From Acidimicrobiaceae bacterium (GTDB taxonomy: Bacteria > Actinomycetota > Acidimicrobiia > Acidimicrobiales > Ilumatobacteraceae), in NCBI GenBank assembly GCA_947458565.1, contig CANGZK010000061.1:1-6902 (forward strand): a stretch of DNA of 6,902 bases, given 5' to 3'. Positions 1 through 6,005 of the stretch are shown piece by piece. Numbering within the stretch: the stretch's first letter is position 1; each line of letters opens with the position of its first letter. The position numbers and the translations under genes were made by a program. A model generated the notes under the pieces. It saw only the letters and a list, made by a program, of their open reading frames with translations. It made no database searches and was not told the DNA's origin.

Positions 1-12
1 CATCAGTTCATT

Positions 13-43
13 CTTACATTTAGCGCCGTCAAATCTCTACACT
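13..43 (+). promoter_or_regulatory. Putative leaderless promoter for the amidohydrolase/carbamoylase operon
   Basis: A -10-like hexamer TACACT (38-43) fits the TAnnnT consensus and lies 7 nt before the ATG at 51. A weak -35-like CTTACA (13-18) sits 19 nt further upstream. No Shine-Dalgarno sequence precedes the ATG, so transcription would begin at or next to the start codon, as on leaderless actinobacterial mRNAs. The same layout, including an ACATTT block at the same distance from the ATG, recurs before the gene at 2320. The elements are short, so the call rests mainly on that recurrence and on the missing ribosome site. Confidence 0.45.
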
Positions 44-50
44 GTGAACC

Positions 51-1322
51 ATGAGTGCAGGCCCTACAACTTCTTCCCGTTCAGAGGCATTGCGCATAGA
101 TGCTTCACGATTGATGGACCGCATCATGGGCTTGGCGGATATCTCTCCCATCGCTGGAGGTGGCAACTGTCGGCTTGCCCTCACCGATGAAGATAAGCAT
201 GGGCGCGATCTAGTTGTCTCATGGATGCGCGACCTTGACATGGATGTTTCGATCGACGCGGTTGGCAATATCATCGCGATCTGGAATGTCGGAAGCGGTT
301 CGCCAGTTATGACCGGTAGCCACATTGACACCGTTCGAACCGGTGGCAAGTTTGACGGCAACTACGGAGTAATTGCAGGTTTGGAAGTAGTTGAAACATG
401 CCAAAAGAACGGATTTACGCCGAGTCGTCCATTAGCAGTTGCTGTTTTCACCGATGAAGAAGGAGCGCGATTTGCTCCAGACATGCTTGGCTCACTCGTA
501 TATGTCGGCGGCATGACAACAGAAGAGGCACTCGACATCAACGCCATTGATGGACCACGGCTTGGCGATGAACTTGTGCGCATTGGCTATGCAGGATCAG
601 CTCCATGTCCTGGGTTGGTGCCACACGCATTCGTTGAGCTGCACATCGAACAGGGACCACTACTTGAGGCAAACAATGTTCGCATTGGAGCAGTTACCGG
701 CGTGCAGGGTATCTCTTGGCAAGAAGTGACAATTGTTGGTCAGTCGAACCATGCCGGAACAACTCCCATGTCTTTGCGCCACGATCCAACCTATGTTGCG
801 GCAGAAATAGCTGTATTTCTTCGGAAGTTAAGCGCAAGCTACGGTGCGCATCAAGTTTGCACAGTTGGCAAAGTCGATGTCTTTCCTAACTTGATCAACG
901 TTGTAGCTGCCCGAGTCACGATGACGTTAGATATTCGCAACACCGACGAGGCTTTGTTACAACGTGCAGAGCAGGAAGTTTCAGAGTTTCTGAAGGAAGT
1001 TGCATCCTCTGAAGGCGTCAGCATTACCACCAAAAAGCTTGCCCGCTTCGAACCAGTCGAGTTCGACAATCGCGTGATCGATGTTATTGAAAAGATTTCT
1101 ATCAGTCTCGATAACACCACACAGCGCATGCCATCGGGCGCAGGTCATGACGCGCAAATGCTGGCACGAGTATGCCCTGCTGCAATGATTTTTGTACCCA
1201 GCGTCAATGGCGTCAGTCATAATGCCGCAGAACACACAGACACCGACGACCTAGTCGCAGGTGCCAATATCTTGCTGCAATCGATGCTTGCGCTATGCAC
1301 TACCGAATTCGACAGAGTGTGA
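51..1322 (+). CDS. M20-family Zn-dependent amidohydrolase (hydantoinase/carbamoylase type)
   Basis: Cytoplasmic binuclear metal amidohydrolase of 423 aa, the usual length for the hydantoinase/carbamoylase branch of peptidase family M20. The family includes N-carbamoyl-L-amino-acid hydrolase, beta-ureidopropionase and allantoate amidohydrolase; all hydrolyse a ureido group to an amine, ammonia and CO2. Visible signatures: GSHIDTV (His91), GGKFDG (Asp102), TDEEGARF (Glu136 and Glu137, catalytic base and metal ligand), ELHIEQGP (His198), NHAGTTPM followed by RHD (His234, dimerisation-domain substrate contact), SGAGHDA (His366) and the C-terminal EHTD (His395). All expected metal ligands are present, so the enzyme should be active. 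The N-terminus before about residue 14 is low-complexity and not conserved, but ATG 51 is the best start because a -10-like box lies just before it. There is no signal peptide. The next gene starts 13 nt downstream and encodes a D-specific carbamoylase, which favours an N-carbamoyl or ureido substrate. The exact substrate cannot be read from motifs; allantoate is the main alternative. Confidence 0.93.
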   Translation: MSAGPTTSSRSEALRIDASRLMDRIMGLADISPIAGGGNCRLALTDEDKHGRDLVVSWMRDLDMDVSIDAVGNIIAIWNVGSGSPVMTGSHIDTVRTGGKFDGNYGVIAGLEVVETCQKNGFTPSRPLAVAVFTDEEGARFAPDMLGSLVYVGGMTTEEALDINAIDGPRLGDELVRIGYAGSAPCPGLVPHAFVELHIEQGPLLEANNVRIGAVTGVQGISWQEVTIVGQSNHAGTTPMSLRHDPTYVAAEIAVFLRKLSASYGAHQVCTVGKVDVFPNLINVVAARVTMTLDIRNTDEALLQRAEQEVSEFLKEVASSEGVSITTKKLARFEPVEFDNRVIDVIEKISISLDNTTQRMPSGAGHDAQMLARVCPAAMIFVPSVNGVSHNAAEHTDTDDLVAGANILLQSMLALCTTEFDRV

Positions 1323-1335
1323 AAGTATTGAATCC

Positions 1336-2259
1336 ATGAGCAGGATGATCAATGTTGGTGCAGCGCAACTTGGACCAATCCAAAAGGAAGACGACCGTGT
1401 GTCGGTTGTCAAACGTTTAATTGACCTTTTACACCAGGCAAAATCAGCAAAATGTGAACTGGTTGTTTTTCCTGAACTTGCTCTTACTACATTTTTCCCG
1501 CGTTGGTTCGTCGAGAACATTTCTGAAGCCGATCACTGGTATGAAACCGAGATGCCTTCAGCCGTTACTCTTCCACTCTTTGATGAAGCTAAGCGCTTGG
1601 GCATCGGTTTTTGTCTCGGTTATGCCGAACTCACGCCGAATGGTGAGCGCTTCAATACTCAAATTTTAGTTGAGCGTGATGGATCGGTAGTTGCAAAGTA
1701 TCGCAAAGTGCATATTCCTGGTCATGCAACACACGAACCTGACCGACCATTCCAACACGCAGAGCGCTACTACTTCACTCCAAGCCTCGAGGGTTTCGGG
1801 GTGTGGAAGGCATTTGGTGGGCGTCTCGGAATGATGATTTGCAACGACCGCCGCTGGCCCGAGTCCTACCGAGTGATGGGCCTGCAAGGTGTTGAGATGA
1901 TTCTGTGCGGTTACAACACTCCGATGCATTACGTTCCGGACCCATCACAAGATGCCCTACAGGGCTTTCACAATGCTCTTGTGATGCAAAGTGGTGCTTA
2001 CCAAAATGGCACCTTCGTGGTGGGAGTTGCTAAAGGCGGAATCGAAGAAGGCGTCCTCGGACTGTGTGATTCCAGCATCATTGCGCCATCGGGTGAGATT
2101 CTTGCCAAAACGAGTACCTTCCAAGACGAGTTGGTTCACGCCGTATGCGACCTTGATTGGTGCAAGCAGTACAAAGAAACACTCTTTGATTTCGACAAAT
2201 ACCGCAGACCAGAGGTGTATGGGCGCATCACTGGTCAACGCGGATCCGTTCTCGACTGA
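1336..2259 (+). CDS. N-carbamoyl-D-amino-acid hydrolase (nitrilase superfamily)
   Basis: Cytoplasmic Cys hydrolase of 307 aa converting N-carbamoyl-D-amino acids to D-amino acid, ammonia and CO2. The recalled Agrobacterium D-carbamoylase (about 304 aa) aligns end to end. Shared blocks include VVFPELALTTFFPRW (catalytic Glu47), YETEMP, LGIGF-LGYAEL, KYRKVHIPGH (catalytic Lys124), RPFQH, ICNDRRWPE (nucleophile Cys169), RVMGL, GYNTP and SYQNG-like GAYQNG. Glu143 in HAERYYF matches the fourth active-site Glu. The FFPRW and NDRRWPE blocks, which help hold the substrate carboxylate, point to the D-carbamoylase subgroup instead of a generic nitrilase or beta-ureidopropionase. ATG 1336 is chosen because MSRMINVGAAQ aligns with the known N-terminus; an upstream in-frame ATG at 1261 would overlap the preceding gene by 62 nt and add 25 non-homologous residues. 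Translation is probably coupled to the upstream gene, as only a weak GAAAG (1321-1325) precedes the start. The C-terminal tail is a few residues longer than in the Agrobacterium enzyme. Confidence 0.92.
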   Translation: MSRMINVGAAQLGPIQKEDDRVSVVKRLIDLLHQAKSAKCELVVFPELALTTFFPRWFVENISEADHWYETEMPSAVTLPLFDEAKRLGIGFCLGYAELTPNGERFNTQILVERDGSVVAKYRKVHIPGHATHEPDRPFQHAERYYFTPSLEGFGVWKAFGGRLGMMICNDRRWPESYRVMGLQGVEMILCGYNTPMHYVPDPSQDALQGFHNALVMQSGAYQNGTFVVGVAKGGIEEGVLGLCDSSIIAPSGEILAKTSTFQDELVHAVCDLDWCKQYKETLFDFDKYRRPEVYGRITGQRGSVLD

Positions 2260-2273
2260 CGCGCCAAAGCAGG

Positions 2274-2299
2274 TGCTTTACTTAACATTTTGTAAAGCA
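2274..2299. repeat. Perfect inverted repeat, candidate operator
   Basis: TGCTTTAC (2274-2281) and its exact reverse complement GTAAAGCA (2292-2299) are separated by 10 nt. The arm centres are 18 bp apart, so both arms would face one side of the helix within two turns, suiting a dimeric repressor or activator. The repeat spans the -35-like element and the upstream half of the spacer of the promoter before the gene at 2320. It is unlikely to be an intrinsic terminator: the arms are AT-rich and no T-run follows on either strand. The binding protein cannot be named, and no copy is seen before the gene at 51. Confidence 0.5.
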
Positions 2300-2312
2300 A
2301 ATGCTGTAGCGT
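2282..2312 (+). promoter_or_regulatory. Putative leaderless promoter for the dehydrogenase operon
   Basis: A -35-like TTAACA (2282-2287, one mismatch to TTGACA) and a -10-like TAGCGT (2307-2312, TAnnnT) are spaced 19 nt apart, and the -10 box ends 7 nt before the ATG at 2320. No purine-rich ribosome site lies upstream of that ATG. The geometry matches the element before the gene at 51 base for base in spacing. It implies that the dehydrogenase genes have their own transcript, although read-through from the upstream pair remains possible because no terminator is visible in the 60-nt gap. Confidence 0.45.
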
Positions 2313-2319
2313 AAAACCC

Positions 2320-4932
2320 ATGACTGCTATGGATTTGAACGCATCCCGAGTGGATTCGGTTGCGTTTACCGTCAATGAGACACCAGTAACGGTGCGCTCA
2401 GATCACCCGCATCTATTGGCTGCATTGCGCGAGGAATTGAACATCACCTCTCCCAAGGATGGGTGTTCCCCCTCTGGTCAATGCGGTTGCTGCACAGTGC
2501 TCGTCAACGGAAAAGCAGTTGTGAGCTGCCAAACACCACTCACGAAAGTTGCTGGTTCCACCGTGGTCACTTTGGAAGGCGTACCCGAACAGGAACGCAA
2601 TACCTATGCGCAAGCATTTGCTGCATGCGGAGGATTGCAATGTGGCTTTTGTATACCCGGCATTGTCGTTCGCGCCAAAGCTCAAGTGGATAAAAAGGGC
2701 GCTGATCTTTCACGCACAGACATGGCGAAACATCTCGGGGCTCACCTCTGCCGTTGCACTGGGTATGTCAAAATTCTCGACGCAATTGAAATGGTCGCTC
2801 GTGGTGAAGTTCCTGTGATGGTGCAGCCTGGTGGCGTTGGTAGCCGTACTGTGAAGTACGAAGCTGAAGCACTTGCGCTTGGCGACCGCGGCTACATCGA
2901 CGACATTCGAATCCCAGGCATGTTGCACGCTGCGCTGGTATTCACACAACACACCCGTGCCGATATCAATGCAATCGACACTTCTGCCGCCTTAGCGATG
3001 CCAGGTGTGCGAGCAGTCTTTACTGCAGCGGATATTCCAGGCGAGTTGATGGTGGGGATCATTTACAAGGACTGGCCCGTAATGATTCCGCTGGGTGGTC
3101 GCACATCGTATGCCGGTGACGTGTTGGCAGTGGTCATTGCAGACACACGCGAACACGCGAGATCTGCGACACAACATGTTGCCATCGACTACACCGTTCA
3201 CAAACCAATCACTGATCCCCTTGCGGCTCTTGCAAACTCGGAAATCGCAGTTTGGAAAACCGACAACAATGTATTGAGTACAAGTCGATACGAGCGCGGT
3301 GACGTTGCCGCTGCGCTACAAGAGAGCGAATATGTTGTCGAAGAGACCTTTGTAACTCAACGTATCGAACATGCATTTCTAGAGCCAGAAAGCACTGTTG
3401 CAGTTCCTGCTGCTGATGGAAAATCTCTGCACGTGTATTCCGGCGGACAAGGAATTTGGGACGACCGCAATGACATCGCCAAATTGCTTAACCTCGACAA
3501 TTCGAAGGTAACGGTTGAACTCATCACAAATGGTGGCGCGTTCGGTGGCAAAGAAGACATGAGCAACCAAGCCCATACAGCTTTGAGTGCTTGGCTGTTG
3601 CAGACACCAGTGAAGTGCACGCTCTCGCGTGAAGAAAGCCTCTTGATGCACGCTAAACGGCATCCGATCACGATGAAGTACAAGGCCTCGTGTGACAAGC
3701 AGGGCAAACTTACGGCCTTGCACGTACGAGCCATCGGTGATTCGGGCGCATACGCGAGCGTTGGAATGAAAGTTCTCGAACGCATGGCCGGCCATGCAAG
3801 TGGTCCGTACCACGTTCCAAACATTGATGTAGAGGCAATTGCTGTGCGCACAAACAACCCCGTCTGTGGTGCTTTCCGCGGCTTTGGCGCAAATCAAGCG
3901 CAGTTTGCGATGGAAGGTGTTATCGACCGCCTTGCCGAGAAAGTAGGCATTGATGGTTGGACAATGCGCCAACTGAACGTCATCATGCCAGGTCAAGTGT
4001 GGGGTCCTGGCCAAATTATGGATGACGGGTGCCTAGGCGCATCGGAGTGCCTCAAAGCCATCAAGCCGGCTTATGACGCCGCTCGAACATCTGGCAAAGC
4101 AGTTGGGTTAGGTCTTGGTCTCAAAAACAGTGGACTTGGCAATGGTTTCAAAGAAATCAACCGAGCTGTCATTCGGTTTAGAGAGGATGGTCGCGTTGAG
4201 GTCCGTCATGGTTGGACCGAAATGGGTCAAGGCATCAACACTGTCGCACTGCAAGTTGCGGTTCATGAGCTCGGAATCGATGGCAATCTCATCGACGTGA
4301 TTGTGGATACCACTCGCGAATTAGGCCTAGGTCAAACCACCGGTTCGCGCGGAACACTGATGGGAGCTGGTCCCGTGAAAGACGCATGCGACACCGCGAA
4401 GGCGACAAATTGTGCAGTAGGTGTAGACCACTATGGCGAATACCGAGTTGATTGGACCACGAAGCTCGGCGACCCAGATGTGGTGAATCCGATCATTCAC
4501 TCAACTTTCGGATATGCGGCCCAGATGGTGGTCATGGACCGCGAGACCAACAAGATTGAACGTGTCGTTGCTGCTCACGATGTTGGCAAGGCAGTCAATC
4601 CACAGCTGTGTGAGGGACAGATTGAAGGCAGCGTCCACATGGGTCTCGGATATGCACTTTCAGAAGATTTCCCGAGCGATCCAGAAACGGGCTTCCCCAT
4701 AAACATGACTTTGCGGTCGCTCAAGATTTTGCGACCGAAGGATGTGCCAGCAATCGAAGTCATCTTGGTTGAGTCACCACAACCGAATTCGCCCTACGGC
4801 ATTAAGGGTGTTGGTGAAATTGGTTTGGTTCCTACTGCTGGAGCAGTTGCTGCTGCGTTCCGTGATCTCAACGGTACATGGCACACAACCTTGCCTATGT
4901 TGAAGTCCACCACGGACGACTCGGAAGAATAG
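2320..4932 (+). CDS. Fused 2Fe-2S/molybdopterin xanthine-dehydrogenase-like oxidoreductase (XdhD/YgfN type)
   Basis: Molybdenum hydroxylase of 870 aa that fuses the iron-sulfur subunit to the Mo-binding subunit and has no FAD domain. Residues 14-90 form a plant-type 2Fe-2S ferredoxin domain (Cys49, Cys55, Cys58, Cys70). Residues 100-165 form the helical second 2Fe-2S domain (QCGFC with Gln107, Cys108, Cys111; CRC with Cys144, Cys146). From about 175 follow the two Mo-cofactor domains: GGQG (375-378), GGAFGGKE (405-412), AFRGFG (518-523), EMGQG (634-638), QTTGSRGT (672-679) and GVGE (830-833). Glu412, Arg520 and Glu833 correspond to bovine xanthine oxidase Glu802, Arg880 and Glu1261. Aldehyde oxidoreductases lack the first of these, so a purine or similar N-heterocycle substrate is favoured. 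The layout and the C-terminal AAHDVGKAVNP, EGQIEGSVHMGLGYAL and GIKGVGEIGLVPTAGA blocks resemble the family annotated as selenium-dependent xanthine dehydrogenase; that selenium is a labile ligand, and no in-frame TGA exists here. The electron acceptor, and any FAD partner, lie outside the window. ATG 2329 (Met4) is an alternative start. Confidence 0.9.
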   Translation: MTAMDLNASRVDSVAFTVNETPVTVRSDHPHLLAALREELNITSPKDGCSPSGQCGCCTVLVNGKAVVSCQTPLTKVAGSTVVTLEGVPEQERNTYAQAFAACGGLQCGFCIPGIVVRAKAQVDKKGADLSRTDMAKHLGAHLCRCTGYVKILDAIEMVARGEVPVMVQPGGVGSRTVKYEAEALALGDRGYIDDIRIPGMLHAALVFTQHTRADINAIDTSAALAMPGVRAVFTAADIPGELMVGIIYKDWPVMIPLGGRTSYAGDVLAVVIADTREHARSATQHVAIDYTVHKPITDPLAALANSEIAVWKTDNNVLSTSRYERGDVAAALQESEYVVEETFVTQRIEHAFLEPESTVAVPAADGKSLHVYSGGQGIWDDRNDIAKLLNLDNSKVTVELITNGGAFGGKEDMSNQAHTALSAWLLQTPVKCTLSREESLLMHAKRHPITMKYKASCDKQGKLTALHVRAIGDSGAYASVGMKVLERMAGHASGPYHVPNIDVEAIAVRTNNPVCGAFRGFGANQAQFAMEGVIDRLAEKVGIDGWTMRQLNVIMPGQVWGPGQIMDDGCLGASECLKAIKPAYDAARTSGKAVGLGLGLKNSGLGNGFKEINRAVIRFREDGRVEVRHGWTEMGQGINTVALQVAVHELGIDGNLIDVIVDTTRELGLGQTTGSRGTLMGAGPVKDACDTAKATNCAVGVDHYGEYRVDWTTKLGDPDVVNPIIHSTFGYAAQMVVMDRETNKIERVVAAHDVGKAVNPQLCEGQIEGSVHMGLGYALSEDFPSDPETGFPINMTLRSLKILRPKDVPAIEVILVESPQPNSPYGIKGVGEIGLVPTAGAVAAAFRDLNGTWHTTLPMLKSTTDDSEE
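4923..4927 (+). promoter_or_regulatory. Weak Shine-Dalgarno-like site supporting a GTG start at 4938
   Basis: GGAAG lies inside the last codons of the dehydrogenase gene, 10 nt before GTG 4938. It is an imperfect match to the anti-Shine-Dalgarno consensus, but nothing comparable precedes the alternative ATG at 4878. Translational coupling to the dehydrogenase stop codon (4930-4932) is likely. Confidence 0.35.
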
Positions 4933-4937
4933 TCGAA

Positions 4938-6005
4938 GTGTCGAATACAACACCCGGACTCGTCTGCGCGCATCATCATTTGTATTCTTCGCTCGCCCGC
5001 GGCATGCCAGCGCCACAGCACACTCCTACAAAATTCATCGAAGTGTTGCAACAAGTCTGGTGGCGACTTGATGCTGCTCTTGATGCCGACATGATTTACT
5101 GGTCGGCTGCTCTAGGTGCAGTCGAAGCGCTGATGAATGGCACGACGGCAATTATTGATCACCATGAATCACCGAACATGATCGAAGGTTCGTTATCAAT
5201 CATCAGCAAAGCTTGTAGCGATGTAGGTGTGCGGGTGAATACTTGTTACGGAATTACCGACCGTTGGGATGACAAGGGTCAGATGCACTCCAAAGTTTCC
5301 CCGCTCTCAAAAATGACAGAAGCAGCCCAACGCGGGCTCGCGGAATGTGAACGATTCATCAATGAAGGTGGTCGTGGCATGATCGGTGTTCACGCGGCTT
5401 TTACATGCAGTGACGAAACCCTGAAAGCCGCGACAGAACTTGCACAACGTCTTAACGTTGGGGTTCATATTCATGTTGCCGAAGGTGTTGACGACGCTCA
5501 TGCAGCAACTCGACTCGCCGATTTAGCTACTGATGACTGGTTGCTTGTGCACGGAGTGCATCTTGATACTGCTCTTCGTGGTCGACTTGTGCATAACCCT
5601 CGATCAAATATGAATAATCATGTTGGCTATGGTGCACCAACGACGAAGTCAAACACGATATTGCTCGGAACAGATGGAATCGGAGCGGACATGCTCGAGG
5701 AATCTCGCTTGGCCTACGCGAGACTTCGTGAATTTGATATTGCCGAAACTCCAGACACCGTTGACCAATGGTTGAAGAATGGCTACCATTTTTTTCCCGA
5801 AGCAGAGCGTGACACAGTGACCTGTAATTACGATCAAGTACAGAGTCCATGGCATATTGCTTTTACTCCCGGCACTCGAGTCATCGATGTCCTCATTGAT
5901 GGAGAAGTTGTGTTGAAAGATGGAAACCCGACTCGAGTTGATCTCAGCGAGATTCGGGCAAAGGCCCACGAACAATCAGTACGACTTTTTGAAAGGTTGC
6001 AGTAA
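4938..6005 (+). CDS. SsnA-like metal-dependent amidohydrolase lacking the usual N-terminal domain
   Basis: Cytoplasmic amidohydrolase-superfamily TIM barrel of the TRZ/ATZ-SsnA deaminase group, 355 aa from the GTG. The Escherichia coli SsnA product, about 440 aa, is the closest protein I recall. Shared blocks are PGLVCAHHHLYS, VWWRLDAALD, IDHHESP, GSLS, HNPRSNMNNHVGY and GTDGIGADMLEE. Metal and catalytic residues, numbered from the GTG, are complete: His12 and His14 (HxH), His179 with Glu182 (HVAE), His205 (VHGVH) and Asp246 (GTDG), so hydrolysis of an amino or imino group on a heterocycle is expected. The protein starts almost at the HxH strand; about 50-55 residues that normally form part of the beta-sandwich are absent, while the C-terminal sandwich strands (VIDVLIDGEVVLKDG) remain. 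ATG 4878 is an alternative start that adds 20 residues and overlaps the dehydrogenase gene by 55 nt; the frame is closed by TGA at 4863-4865, so no full domain can be encoded. Pairing with an XdhD-type enzyme matches the E. coli neighbourhood. Substrate unknown. Confidence 0.85.
   Translation: MSNTTPGLVCAHHHLYSSLARGMPAPQHTPTKFIEVLQQVWWRLDAALDADMIYWSAALGAVEALMNGTTAIIDHHESPNMIEGSLSIISKACSDVGVRVNTCYGITDRWDDKGQMHSKVSPLSKMTEAAQRGLAECERFINEGGRGMIGVHAAFTCSDETLKAATELAQRLNVGVHIHVAEGVDDAHAATRLADLATDDWLLVHGVHLDTALRGRLVHNPRSNMNNHVGYGAPTTKSNTILLGTDGIGADMLEESRLAYARLREFDIAETPDTVDQWLKNGYHFFPEAERDTVTCNYDQVQSPWHIAFTPGTRVIDVLIDGEVVLKDGNPTRVDLSEIRAKAHEQSVRLFERLQ
5991..5996 (+). promoter_or_regulatory. Ribosome binding site for the LLM oxidoreductase gene
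   Basis: GAAAGG lies 8 nt before the ATG at 6005, within the last codons of the amidohydrolase gene. It supports the start that overlaps the upstream stop by one base (TAATG, 6003-6007) and suggests stop-start reinitiation. Confidence 0.5.

Noticed and set aside
1..50. Tail of an upstream gene
   Set aside because: Fifty bases are too few to recognise a coding end, and the stretch is better explained as a promoter.
1261..1335. Upstream in-frame ATG extending the D-carbamoylase by 25 residues
   Set aside because: The extension overlaps the end of the first gene and has no counterpart in known D-carbamoylases, whose N-terminus aligns with ATG 1336.
2274..2299. Inverted repeat as a rho-independent terminator of the carbamoylase pair
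   Set aside because: The stem has only 3 GC pairs in 8 and no T-tract follows it on either strand; the T-run is in the loop.
3379..4014. Long antisense open frame of about 211 codons within the dehydrogenase gene
   Set aside because: It lies opposite strongly conserved Mo-domain motifs, its translation resembles no family I know, and it has no ribosome site; it is a by-product of codon bias on the coding strand. The same applies to 3357-3857 and 6419-6859 on the minus strand.
2320..4932. Selenocysteine in the dehydrogenase because related proteins are called selenium-dependent
   Set aside because: There is no in-frame TGA and selenium in that family is a labile Mo ligand, not selenocysteine.
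2320..4932. Aldehyde oxidoreductase of the Desulfovibrio MOP type
   Set aside because: The domain layout fits, but the GGKE Glu and AFRGFG Arg pair is the purine-type active site, and the C-terminal blocks match the XdhD/Se-dependent XDH group better.
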